DNA of 34,835 nt from Burkholderiales bacterium (GCA_028869095.1 JAGWTE010000005.1:1-34835); one strand, 5' to 3'. Shown: positions 16,320-24,336, counted from the stretch's first letter. Program-made: numbers and translations. Notes: generated by a model from the sequence alone, not told the origin.

Positions 16320-18566
16320 TTAGAACGCGCGGCGCTCAAGGTTCAAACGAGCGGCTTCTTTTTGGTCGATCTTCTCGACGCGAACGGCGTTTTGCTTGAA
16401 GGCAGGTTGCCGAGAGTGAGGGTCCAGCAGACCCAGGGTCAGTCGGTTGACGCAATCGTGGAAGTGGAAGGGGATGAACAACATGTCCCGGCCCACGCGC
16501 TGCGTCAGCTGCACCATGACCACGGCATCGCCACGTCGGCTGACCAGGCGCACATAGCTTTGATGCTCGATGCCCAACTCATCGGCGGCATCGGGGTTCA
16601 TCTCCATGTACGGCGTGGGACTGAACTTGTTGCAGTTGCCGATCTTGCCGGTGCGGGTGCGGGTGTGGAAATGCTCGACCACACGGCCGGAGTTCAACCA
16701 GAAGGGGTATTCGCTGTCCGGGCATTCGTTGTTGTTCACGAAGCGGATCGGCAGCAGGTTGGCGCGGCCATCCGGTGTCTGGTATTGGCCGTCCGTGTAC
16801 AAGCGAGGGTTGCCCAGATAAGGCTTGCGCGCGAGCATGTCCAGGCCGTTGGATTCACCAATCGCCTGTGCATCTTGTTCAGCTTGCGCTTCGCTGTAGG
16901 GCCACTGGATGCCGCGAGCGGCTTCGATGCGGTCGTAGCTCATGCCCGAGATGTCCAGCGTGCGGCCTTCGCCCTTGGACAGTTCACGCATTTCATTGAA
17001 CGCGCCTTCCGCCGTGGCCGGGAAGTGGATCTTGTTGCGGTCTTCAAACCGCTTGGACATCTCGTTGAAGATCCAGAAGTCGGGCTTGCTGTCGGCATAG
17101 GCGGGCAACACATTGCGCGTCAGGTTCACGCGGCGCTCGGTGTTGGTGTGGCAGCCTTCCTTTTCGGCCCACACAGCAGCAGGGAAGTACACGTGCGAGT
17201 ACTTGTTGGTCTCGACGTCTTCATACACGTCTTGCACCACCAAGAATTCGAGGTTCTCCATCGCCTTGCGGATGCGAGGCTGGTTGGGCATGGAGGTCAT
17301 GGGGTTGGTGGCCACCAGCCACAGGCCCTTGATTTCACCCGTTTCAATGGCAGGGAAGATATCGGTTTGCGACAAGCCGCGTGCGGGCGGGAAGAAGCTC
17401 TCGTCAATGCCCCAGAACTCGGCAATGTGCTTGCGGTCTTTTTCCTTCTCCAGCAGACGATAGCCAGGCAGGCCCGAGCAAGACGACCATTCGCGCGTGC
17501 CCATGGCATTGCACTGGCCGGTGATCGACAAGCTAGTGCCACCGGGCTTGCCGATGTTGCCGGTGATCAGGTTCAGGTTGTTGATGTTGACGACGCCGTC
17601 CGAGCCGTGTGTGGACTGGTTGATGCCCATCGTCCAGATGCTCATGGCCGCAGGGGCCTTGGCATAGATGCGCGCCACGGTGCGAATGCGGTCTTCGTCG
17701 ATGCCGCAAATGTGCTGCGCCGTCTTGGGATCGTAGTCAGCCAGCAGCGTGCGCAGATCTTCGATGCCCTTGGTGTGCTTGGCGATGTAGTCGTCGTCCT
17801 GCAGACCTTCCTTGAAGATCACATGCATCATGGCATTGATCAACACGGTGTCGGTGCCGGGCGTGATGGGCAAGTGAATGTCGGCAAACTGGGCCAGCAT
17901 GGTCACGCGAGGGTCCACCACGATCAGCGGGAACTTGCGCTTTTCCAGTGCTTCCTTGAGGCGCCAGTAGATGATGGGGTGCTGCTCAGGCAGGTTCGAG
18001 CCAAAAGCCATCAGGCAGTGCGTGTGCTCGAAATCGCCATAGCAGCCCGGAGGGCCATCTGAGCCGAACGAGCGCTTGTAGCCCGACACGGCAGATGCCA
18101 TGCACAGCGTCGTGTTGCCGTCGTAGTTGTTGGTGCCGATCTGGCCGCGCACCAGCTTGCCCAGGGTGTAGAACTCTTCGGTCAAGAGCTGACCGGTCGA
18201 GACCACGGCAAACGAATCACGGCCATATTTGGCCTGGATCTCTTTGATCTTGGCCGCCGTGACGTCCATGGCCTTGTCCCAGCTGGTGGGCTGAAAGGGC
18301 AGGTGGGCCTTGTCACGCATCAACGGCACTTTGCCGCGACCGGGCGAGTCAAAGAGTTCGTGTTCCAGCAAGCCTTTGATGCACAGCTTGCCACGGTTGA
18401 CGTCCGAGCCCGCGTGGCCCCGGCTGGTGACGATCCTGCCGCTGTCGTTCAAGCCGATCTCAATGGAGCAGCCGGTTGAGCAGTAGTTGCAGGTGGTGTA
18501 TTTCCACTCCTTCACATCCTTGACGGGAATGGCGATGGGTTTTCTGTTTTTGCGACCGAAGATCAT
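16320..18566 (-). CDS. NasA/NapA-like molybdopterin oxidoreductase, likely quinol-linked nitrate reductase
   Basis: A cytoplasmic Mo-bis-MGD enzyme of the DMSO reductase superfamily. One [4Fe-4S] site is visible (C26-x2-C29-x3-C33 and C62). The molybdenum ligand is probably C155 in NTTLCMASAV, which matches the nasA gene product of this same cluster and periplasmic NapA. Further matches to NasA are SDGPPGCYGDFEH, GMGINQS-like WTMGINQSTHGSD and ITGQCNAMGTRE. It lacks the BFD tail of the 944-residue enzyme, and at 748 residues it is close to NasC/NarB length. There is no Tat signal. The neighbouring DmsB-DmsC fusion would supply electrons. Nitrate is the likely substrate given the operon, though formate or another oxyanion is not excluded. 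Confidence 0.9.
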   Translation of the reverse strand: MIFGRKNRKPIAIPVKDVKEWKYTTCNYCSTGCSIEIGLNDSGRIVTSRGHAGSDVNRGKLCIKGLLEHELFDSPGRGKVPLMRDKAHLPFQPTSWDKAMDVTAAKIKEIQAKYGRDSFAVVSTGQLLTEEFYTLGKLVRGQIGTNNYDGNTTLCMASAVSGYKRSFGSDGPPGCYGDFEHTHCLMAFGSNLPEQHPIIYWRLKEALEKRKFPLIVVDPRVTMLAQFADIHLPITPGTDTVLINAMMHVIFKEGLQDDDYIAKHTKGIEDLRTLLADYDPKTAQHICGIDEDRIRTVARIYAKAPAAMSIWTMGINQSTHGSDGVVNINNLNLITGNIGKPGGTSLSITGQCNAMGTREWSSCSGLPGYRLLEKEKDRKHIAEFWGIDESFFPPARGLSQTDIFPAIETGEIKGLWLVATNPMTSMPNQPRIRKAMENLEFLVVQDVYEDVETNKYSHVYFPAAVWAEKEGCHTNTERRVNLTRNVLPAYADSKPDFWIFNEMSKRFEDRNKIHFPATAEGAFNEMRELSKGEGRTLDISGMSYDRIEAARGIQWPYSEAQAEQDAQAIGESNGLDMLARKPYLGNPRLYTDGQYQTPDGRANLLPIRFVNNNECPDSEYPFWLNSGRVVEHFHTRTRTGKIGNCNKFSPTPYMEMNPDAADELGIEHQSYVRLVSRRGDAVVMVQLTQRVGRDMLFIPFHFHDCVNRLTLGLLDPHSRQPAFKQNAVRVEKIDQKEAARLNLERRAF

Positions 18567-18593
18567 GGGGTGCTTTCCTGTTGTCCGTACTGC

Positions 18594-18950
18594 TTAAGCC
18601 GATTTCTCAACAGGATCCAGCGCGAGCTGGGTGAGCTCTGCCACATTGAGATGAACGATGCCGTTTTCCACCTTGACGCTGAACTTGGGTGTGCTGCCTT
18701 CGTCAGGGGCGTGAGCACACCCGTTTTCCAAGCCGATGGTCCAGTTGTGCAGTGGGCAAGCCACGCTGTGACCAAACACCAAGCCTTGAGACAGGGGGCC
18801 GCCTTTGTGCGGGCAGCGATCGAGCAGCGCGAAGACTTGGTCGTCTTCAGCTCGAAACACTGCGACCTGGCAGCCGTGATCTCGTTGGACACGACGTGCG
18901 CCAAGTTTGGGTATGTCTTCCACCTGGCAAATCGGTTTCCATTCGGACAT
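18594..18950 (-). CDS. nirD: Nitrite reductase small subunit, Rieske type
   Basis: Small subunit of the cytoplasmic NADH-dependent assimilatory nitrite reductase NirBD. Its 118 residues form a Rieske fold with cluster ligands C46-P-H48 and C65-PL-H68 (CPHKGGPLSQG and CPLHNW). Length and motif spacing fit NirD rather than a dioxygenase ferredoxin. It is separated from nirB by the sensor-like gene, which is unusual because nirB and nirD are normally adjacent. The RBS region reads AAAGAGAAAC before ATG 18950. The molybdoenzyme gene begins 27 bases after its stop. Confidence 0.95.
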   Translation of the reverse strand: MSEWKPICQVEDIPKLGARRVQRDHGCQVAVFRAEDDQVFALLDRCPHKGGPLSQGLVFGHSVACPLHNWTIGLENGCAHAPDEGSTPKFSVKVENGIVHLNVAELTQLALDPVEKSA

Positions 18951-18984
18951 GATGTTTCTCTTTCTTGGAAATAACTCAGCGGGG

Positions 18985-19010
18985 AAGCCATGTGCCGGTG
19001 GCCATGGCTT
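18985..19010. other. Intercistronic hairpin upstream of nirD
   Basis: AAGCCATG-TGCCGGTGGC-CATGGCTT is a perfect eight-base-pair stem in the 78-base gap between the sensor-like gene and nirD. No T tract follows on the minus strand, so it is more likely a processing or stability element than a terminator. Confidence 0.4.
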
Positions 19011-19028
19011 TCTTCTTCACAACAGATA

Positions 19029-19826
19029 TCAGGTCAGCTGGCTGTAGAGACTGGTCACGTGATCCATCAGCGTCAGCAGCCGTTCACTGGATGCAAACAC
19101 CTCGACGGCGTGTTTCTTCGTGTTGGTGGCCTCCGTCAGGCGCTGCAAGGCGTTGTCAAAAAAGACCCATTGCTGCGAAGCAATCTCGATTTCTTGACGG
19201 ATCTGATTGGTGGCCTCGGGCGCATCTGCCAACACGGTCAAGGCCCGTTGAAATTCATCACGGGCTTTGTTTAACTCGTTGACTTGATCGGGAACCAGCG
19301 CGCCCCAGCGATTGCTCAAGTAGTACTTGGCCATGCGCTGCGACAGCATCCGCTGGCGTCCGGCCAGGTTCACCAACTTGCCAACCGAGTGGCCTGAGAA
19401 CTTCTCCAACTGGACCGTTCCTTGGTTGGCCAAGGCCAGGACCATGTTGTCCAGCTTGATCAGCGAAGGCGTGGTGTTGACGGCGGGCGATGCCCCCACC
19501 AACACGCCCTTGTATTCGCTCCAAATGGATTCGAGCGCCGAATAGGTCGACTTGATTTCGGCGTTAGGGGCGAACGCTTTGAGTTCAACGAACTGTCGAT
19601 CAAACAAGGCCATCGAATCAAACAAGATCTTTTCAGCCTTGCTGGATTCAACGTCCTGGCCGACCGCCAGCCACGCTTTGGCCATGCGCTGGGACAGCAT
19701 GCGCTGGCGCCCCGCCTTGTTGATGGCCTCGTTGATTCCATTGATTTGAGCCACAGCAGGGAACGCTGCCATGGCCACGCCTGCGGCGACGCCGCATTTC
19801 AAGATATGTCTACGGGAGTACAACAC
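19029..19826 (-). CDS. Tat-exported tandem P-box (PilJ/NarX-like sensor domain) protein
   Basis: A periplasmic helical protein with no kinase, methyl-accepting or DNA-binding domain. I favour the GTG start at 19826, with AGGTG upstream, although the track starts three codons earlier. The N-terminus has a good twin-arginine signal (SRRHILK, then a hydrophobic stretch ending AVA-Q). Using track numbering, residues 38-53 and 154-170 each contain AGRQRMLSQRMAK, identical in both copies. This is the signature of the PilJ/NarX-type four-helix sensor domain, whose P-box binds nitrate or nitrite in NarX. The two copies suggest two half-domains or two binding sites. Its place between nirB and nirD suggests nitrate/nitrite binding, but a signalling partner is not visible. 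Confidence 0.87.
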   Translation of the reverse strand: MLYSRRHILKCGVAAGVAMAAFPAVAQINGINEAINKAGRQRMLSQRMAKAWLAVGQDVESSKAEKILFDSMALFDRQFVELKAFAPNAEIKSTYSALESIWSEYKGVLVGASPAVNTTPSLIKLDNMVLALANQGTVQLEKFSGHSVGKLVNLAGRQRMLSQRMAKYYLSNRWGALVPDQVNELNKARDEFQRALTVLADAPEATNQIRQEIEIASQQWVFFDNALQRLTEATNTKKHAVEVFASSERLLTLMDHVTSLYSQLT

Positions 19827-19849
19827 TGGGATCACCTGTCAATTTCCGG

Positions 19850-22282
19850 TCAGATTGATAAGGGTTCAAACTGACGGGTATCGACCTTGGCGCGATCGAA
19901 GTCGAACCAGGGATCCGGTTCCCCGTCGAGAGAGAACTGGAGCTTGGCCCAAAGGGCTTGGCGATACTCAGGGTTTTCCAGTATCTTGGCTTTGACGTAA
20001 TCCAAACCAACGCGGCTCACATAGTGGCAAGTGCGCTCCAAATACCAACCTTCTTCGCGGTATAGCTGCAAGAACGCGCCGGAGTACTCCAACACCTCTT
20101 GCGGTGTCTTGACCTTCACAAAGAAGTGCGCCACCTCGGTTTTGATGCCGCCGTTGCCAGCCACATACAACTCCCAGCCAGAGTCGACCCCGATCACGCC
20201 CACGTCCTTGATGCCGGCTTCAGCGCAGTTGCGGGGGCAGCCCGACACGGCCAGCTTGACCTTGTGGGGGGCATACATGCGCCACAACGCCTTTTCCAAG
20301 TCCTTGCCCATTTGGGTGGAGTCTTGCGTGCCAAAACGACACCACTCGCTGCCCACGCAGGTCTTCACGGTGCGCAGGCCCTTGGCGTAGGCGTGGCCGC
20401 AAGGCATGCCAATGTCTTTCCAGACATTGACCAGGTCTTCTTTCTTTACGCCCAGCAAGTCGATGCGCTGGCCGCCCGTGACCTTGACCGTTGGGATCTT
20501 GTACTTGTCCACGGCATCAGCAATGCGGCGCAGCTCGTCTGCTGTGGTCTCGCCGCCCCACATGCGGGGCACGACCGAGTACGTGCCATCCTTTTGGATG
20601 TTGGCGTGGCTGCGCTCGTTGATCAGGCGGCTTTGTGGGTCGTCTTGCGCCTCTTTGGGCCAAGTGCTGATCAGGTAGTAGTTGATGGCCGGGCGGCAGC
20701 TGGCACAACCATTGGCCGTGCGCCAGCCCAAGGTCTTGTAGACGCCATCGATGGTGAGGATCTTTTGATCGCGGATGGCCTCGCGCACATCCTGGTGGCT
20801 GTGGTCGGTGCAGCCGCACATCGCCTTCTTCTTGGGCGTGGCCGAATAGTCGCCGCCAGCGGTGAACATGATCAGTTGTTCAACCAAGCCGGTGCAGGAT
20901 CCGCAAGACGCGCTGGCCTTGGTGTGCTTGCGCACTTCGTCCAGGGTGAACAGGCCCTTGTCCTTGATCGCCTTGCAGATGGCACCCTTGGTGACGCCGT
21001 TGCAGCCGCAAACCTCGTCAGTGTCGGCCATCGCGGCGGCCTTGTTGTGGCCTTCGTGGCCGGTGTCGCCAATGTTGGACTCGCCAAACATCAGGCGATC
21101 ACGCTTGTCGCGGATGCAATTGCCTTCGCGGATCAGCTTGAAGTAGTAGCTGCCATCCACCGTGTCGCCATACAGGCAGGCGCCCACCAGCTTGTTGTCC
21201 TTGATGACCAGCTTTTTGTAGACGCCGCCAAAGGGGTCGGACAAAACCATCTCTTCGGTGCCGTCGCCACCCATGAAGTCGCCCGCCGAGAACAGATCAA
21301 TGCCGGTGACCTTCAGCTTGGTCGAGGTTTGCGAGCCGGTGTAGCGGCCGATGCCGAACATGGCCAAGTGGTTCGCGCACACCTTGCCTTGCTCAAACAA
21401 GGGGGCGACCAGGCCGTAGGCAATGCCACGGTGCGCTGCGCATTCGCCGACCGAATACACGCGAGGGTCGGTCACGGTTTGCATGGTGTCGGTCACCACG
21501 ATGCCACGGTTGCAATGCAGGCCAATCTTTTCAGCCAGTTCGGTGTTGGGGCGGATACCGGCAGCCATGACGACCAGGTCGGCCGGCACTTCGGTGCCGT
21601 CTTTGAACTTGACCGCCTTGACGCGATCGTCTTCGCTGCCCACCAACTCTTGCGTTTGCGCGCCGATGCGGAACTGCAAACCACGCTCTTCCAGCGAACG
21701 TTGCAGCATCTTGCCCGCCACGTCGTCCAGCTGGCGCTCCATCAGCCAGGGGGCAATGTGCACCACCGTCACGCTCATGCCGCGCAGCATCAAACCGTTG
21801 GCCGCTTCCAGGCCCAGCAAGCCGCCGCCGATGACCACGGCGTGCTTGTGCGTCTTGGCCGTGTCGATCATCGTGTTGGTGTCGGCGATGTCGCGGTATG
21901 CGATCACGCCCTTCAAGTCCTTGCCGGGCACGGGCAAGATGAAGGGGTTCGACCCTGTGGCGATCAGCAGGCGGTCGTATTCGGCTTCCGTGCCATCCTC
22001 GGCGATGACCACCCGACGGGTACGGTCCACGTGCGTCACCTTCTTGTGGGTGTGCAGCGTGATGCCGTGCTCAGCGTACCAATCCAGAGGGTTGAGAATG
22101 ATCTCGTCGATCGTTTGTTCGCCCGCCAGCACGGGTGACAGCAAAATGCGGTTGTAGTTGGGATGAGGCTCAGCGCCGAATACGGTGATGTCGTACAAGT
22201 CGGGGGCGACCTTCAACAGCTCTTCCAGGGCGCGAACCCCAGCCATACCGTTGCCGATCAAAACAAGCTTCATCTTCTTCAT
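19850..22282 (-). CDS. nirB: NADH-dependent nitrite reductase large subunit
   Basis: Reduces nitrite to ammonium in the cytoplasm using NADH, FAD, Fe-S clusters and siroheme. ATG 22282 is chosen because GAGGAG lies six to seven bases upstream and MKKMKLVLIGNGMAG opens the FAD-binding fold; 810 residues fit the family. The second dinucleotide fold is at IGGGLLGLEA (about 151). Two BFD-type [2Fe-2S] modules follow (cysteines at 425/427/460/463 and 489/491/526/529). The siroheme/[4Fe-4S] site is C642-x5-C648 and C682-x3-C686 (TCVGSEWC, GCPRNC). It is the first gene of the long minus-strand nitrate operon, behind a sigma-54-like promoter. Confidence 0.97.
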   Translation of the reverse strand: MKKMKLVLIGNGMAGVRALEELLKVAPDLYDITVFGAEPHPNYNRILLSPVLAGEQTIDEIILNPLDWYAEHGITLHTHKKVTHVDRTRRVVIAEDGTEAEYDRLLIATGSNPFILPVPGKDLKGVIAYRDIADTNTMIDTAKTHKHAVVIGGGLLGLEAANGLMLRGMSVTVVHIAPWLMERQLDDVAGKMLQRSLEERGLQFRIGAQTQELVGSEDDRVKAVKFKDGTEVPADLVVMAAGIRPNTELAEKIGLHCNRGIVVTDTMQTVTDPRVYSVGECAAHRGIAYGLVAPLFEQGKVCANHLAMFGIGRYTGSQTSTKLKVTGIDLFSAGDFMGGDGTEEMVLSDPFGGVYKKLVIKDNKLVGACLYGDTVDGSYYFKLIREGNCIRDKRDRLMFGESNIGDTGHEGHNKAAAMADTDEVCGCNGVTKGAICKAIKDKGLFTLDEVRKHTKASASCGSCTGLVEQLIMFTAGGDYSATPKKKAMCGCTDHSHQDVREAIRDQKILTIDGVYKTLGWRTANGCASCRPAINYYLISTWPKEAQDDPQSRLINERSHANIQKDGTYSVVPRMWGGETTADELRRIADAVDKYKIPTVKVTGGQRIDLLGVKKEDLVNVWKDIGMPCGHAYAKGLRTVKTCVGSEWCRFGTQDSTQMGKDLEKALWRMYAPHKVKLAVSGCPRNCAEAGIKDVGVIGVDSGWELYVAGNGGIKTEVAHFFVKVKTPQEVLEYSGAFLQLYREEGWYLERTCHYVSRVGLDYVKAKILENPEYRQALWAKLQFSLDGEPDPWFDFDRAKVDTRQFEPLSI

Positions 22283-22326
22283 GAACAGCTCCTCAGCGCG
22301 GAGACAGAAATCGTTATGACCTAGAT

Positions 22327-22349
22327 CAAGCAAAAACAAGGCCAGCTTG
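22327..22349 (-). promoter_or_regulatory. Candidate sigma-54 promoter of the nirB operon
   Basis: The minus strand reads CAAGCTGGCCTTGTTTTTGCT. The GG of TGGC and the GC of TTGC are separated by exactly ten bases, as required for RpoN, and the flanking CAAGC also fits the consensus. The inferred start near 22318 would leave a 36-base leader with the nirB RBS. Mismatch lies in the ACG of the -24 box. Confidence 0.6.
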
Positions 22350-22373
22350 TTTGTAGTGCGGGATTACTCGGAT

Positions 22374-22390
22374 TGCACCGTGCGTGGGCT
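22374..22390. promoter_or_regulatory. Weak second NtrC-like site
   Basis: TGCACC-GTGCG-TGGGCT has a perfect left half and a poor right half relative to TGCACC-N5-GGTGCA. It lies 53 bp (about five helical turns) from the better site at 22427, so both could face the same side of the DNA. Confidence 0.3.
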
Positions 22391-22426
22391 TGAAACTTGC
22401 GCGCGATAAGGCCTGGCCCGATTGGG

Positions 22427-22443
22427 TGCACCAATGTGGTGAC
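22427..22443. promoter_or_regulatory. Candidate NtrC-binding site upstream of nirB
   Basis: TGCACC-AATGT-GGTGAC matches ten of twelve positions of the NtrC dyad TGCACC-N5-GGTGCA. It is centred about 117 bp upstream of the start inferred from the sigma-54-like element, a usual enhancer distance. It also overlaps a small inverted repeat ATTGG-GTGCA-CCAAT (22421-22435), and could serve the divergent kinase gene as well. Confidence 0.5.
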
Positions 22444-22478
22444 TCAAGGGTGCCTTAGCCTCAGAAAACAAGGACAGC

Positions 22479-24215
22479 ATGAGTTTTGACTTGGACATCG
22501 GGTACGCCAGCCAGAAAGGCCCGCGCACCGATTTGGAAGATTTCGCAGCCGTCGGCCAACCCTCGCCCCATGAAGAGGCATGGGGTGTGGTGGCGGCCAT
22601 TGCCGATGGCGTGTCTGCAGGCGGCTTGGGCCGCGAGGCCGCGCAAACGACCGTGATGGCTTTGCTGCAGGACTACTACGCCACGCCCGCCACCTGGGAC
22701 ACGACGGTGGCCTTGGACCGCGTCATCGCTGCGCAAAACGCCTGGTTGGCAGACCACAACCGCCGACGCGCGGGCCACAAGCAAGACGGTGCGGCTCAAG
22801 CAGCCATGACCACCTTGACCGCCGTCGTGTTGCGCGGTCACAGCTACACCCTGGCGCATGTGGGCGACAGCCGAGCCTACTTGATCCGTGGGGGCGACTG
22901 CGTGCAGCTCACCCAAGATCACACCCTTGGCACCCTTGAATTTCAAAATGGCTTGACTCGCGCCGTGGGCTTGGACGATGGCCTTCGCGTGGACTACGAA
23001 GAGGGCGAGCTGCAGATCGGCGACACCTTTGTGTTGACCACCGATGGCGTGCACGGTGTGCTCAAGCGTCAAGCCGTGCTGGATCTGGCGCGAGATGGGT
23101 CTGCACAGGACGCCAGCGAAGCCTTGGTGGCCAAAGCCTTGGCCGCCAATGGCCGCGACAACGCTACTGCCTTGGTGATTCGGGTCAAAGGCTTGGCCGC
23201 AGCGCGGCTGGAGGATGCCCACCGCCGGGGGCGCCAACTGCCGGTTCCGGCCAAGCTCGTGGCGGGGGATACCTTGGACGGTTTGACGGTCGATGCCTGC
23301 GTGTTTTCAAACGGCGTGCACCGTGTCTACAAGGTTCGCGATACAGCGCGTGGGCTGACCTATGCGCTCAAAACCTTGCACGAAGCCCGAGCCAGTGACC
23401 CCGAAGAGCGCGCCATGCTGGCGCACGAGGCCTGGTTGGGCGCGCGGGTCACGGAGCGCAAAGACACCGGGCTGGTGCGCGTGTATGAACCGGTTGACCC
23501 CAGTTGCTTCTACACGCTGTTTGAATGGGTCGATGGCGCCATGCTCAGCGACATGTTGGCGCGCAAGCAGGCCTTCAGTGTGACCGACGTGGTGGCAGGC
23601 ATTTCAGACGTGGTGCGGGCCTTGGGTCGCTTGCACCAATTTGGCGTCATCCACCGTGATGTCAAACCGGAGAACGTGCTCAAAGGCGTCGATGGCCAAT
23701 GGCGTTTGATGGATCTGGGGGTGGCACTGTCGGGTAAAGAGCCGGAGTCCTTGAAAGTGCTCCACGCCGGAACGCCCAGCTACATGAACCCCGAACAATG
23801 GGATGACGACCCTGCGGTCTCTCGGGCTGATTCACAAAGCGATCTGTTCGCTTTGGGGGTGACGCTGTATCAATGGTTGACCGGGCGCCTGCCTTACGGT
23901 GAGGTGGAGCCTTACCAGACAGGGCGATTCAGGCGTGTCAACCCGATCGCTCCCTCGCGCTTGCGCCCGGATGTGCCGATCTGGTTGGATCACATCGTGC
24001 TCAAGGCCATTGCCAAAGACAAAAAGCAGCGCTTTGAAACGGCGGAAGAAATGCTGCTGGCGCTGGACCGTGGTGCCTCCCGGCCTTTGTCTGCTTTGGC
24101 CGCGACCCCTTTGGTGGGACGCGATCCCGCTGATTTGTGGAAGGTGGCGTTGGCTGTGTCCGTGCTGCTCAATTTGTTGCTGGTCTACTGGTTGATGTTC
24201 CTGCCTAAAGGGTGA
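22479..24215 (+). CDS. PP2C phosphatase-Ser/Thr kinase fusion with C-terminal membrane anchor
   Basis: One chain with two opposing activities. Residues 1-235 are a PP2C phosphatase with metal-ligand motifs IADG (D43), VGDS (D130), TTDG (D189) and GRDN (D227). Residues about 265-530 are a Hanks-type kinase: ALK (K298), E317, HRDVKPEN (D394, N399) and DLG (D412) in place of DFG; the glycine loop is degenerate (FSNGVHRVYKV). Residues about 552-575 form one membrane helix, so the enzymes are cytoplasmic. AAGGA precedes ATG 22479. It lies divergent from nirB and convergent with the nitrate transporter, the neighbourhood seen for Pseudomonas aeruginosa PA1782. A role in controlling nitrate uptake or reduction is inferred; its targets are unknown. 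Confidence 0.93.
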   Translation: MSFDLDIGYASQKGPRTDLEDFAAVGQPSPHEEAWGVVAAIADGVSAGGLGREAAQTTVMALLQDYYATPATWDTTVALDRVIAAQNAWLADHNRRRAGHKQDGAAQAAMTTLTAVVLRGHSYTLAHVGDSRAYLIRGGDCVQLTQDHTLGTLEFQNGLTRAVGLDDGLRVDYEEGELQIGDTFVLTTDGVHGVLKRQAVLDLARDGSAQDASEALVAKALAANGRDNATALVIRVKGLAAARLEDAHRRGRQLPVPAKLVAGDTLDGLTVDACVFSNGVHRVYKVRDTARGLTYALKTLHEARASDPEERAMLAHEAWLGARVTERKDTGLVRVYEPVDPSCFYTLFEWVDGAMLSDMLARKQAFSVTDVVAGISDVVRALGRLHQFGVIHRDVKPENVLKGVDGQWRLMDLGVALSGKEPESLKVLHAGTPSYMNPEQWDDDPAVSRADSQSDLFALGVTLYQWLTGRLPYGEVEPYQTGRFRRVNPIAPSRLRPDVPIWLDHIVLKAIAKDKKQRFETAEEMLLALDRGASRPLSALAATPLVGRDPADLWKVALAVSVLLNLLLVYWLMFLPKG

Positions 24216-24230
24216 AAAGGGCAGAACCAT

Positions 24231-24265
24231 AAAAAAAGCCCCAAGCTTGTGCCTTGGGGCTTTTT
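24231..24265. terminator. Bidirectional terminator between kinase and transporter genes
   Basis: A-tract, stem GCCCCAAG/CTTGGGGC, T-tract. The symmetric A/T runs let it act on the plus-strand kinase transcript and on the convergent minus-strand transporter transcript. Confidence 0.92.
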
Positions 24266-24309
24266 CATGTGCCGCACATGTGCGGCCCATGTGCGGCCCA
24301 TGTGCTTCA
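24266..24309. repeat. Four tandem 11-bp units beginning CATGTGC
   Basis: CATGTGC recurs at 24266, 24277, 24288 and 24299, exactly 11 bases apart. The two middle units are identical (CATGTGCGGCC). The first unit also forms a palindrome CATGTGC-C-GCACATG. The array sits between the bidirectional terminator and the end of the transporter gene. Confidence 0.8.
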
Positions 24310-24336
24310 TGGGCGCGCGGATGGTGCGTTCGGGCC

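Noticed and set aside
16215-18062. 615-residue plus-strand ORF opposite the molybdoenzyme
   Set aside because: Antisense shadow of a complete catalytic subunit; no domain motifs.
18563-18991. 142-residue minus-strand ORF overlapping nirD in another frame
   Set aside because: The nirD frame contains both Rieske motifs at correct spacing, so the other frame is a shadow.
20099-22138. 679-residue plus-strand ORF opposite nirB
   Set aside because: It is antisense to a full-length nirB and has the same His/Ala/Val-rich shadow composition.
22316-22329. FNR/Anr-like box ATGAC-CTAG-ATCAA upstream of nirB
   Set aside because: It matches 8 of 10 half-site positions. However, it overlaps the transcription start inferred from the sigma-54-like promoter, so it would be badly placed for activation. 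I keep it only as a possible repressor or chance match.
22412-22430. Plus-strand TGGCCCG...GGTGCA as a sigma-54 promoter for the kinase gene
   Set aside because: The GG and GC are 11 bases apart instead of ten, so it does not fit RpoN spacing.
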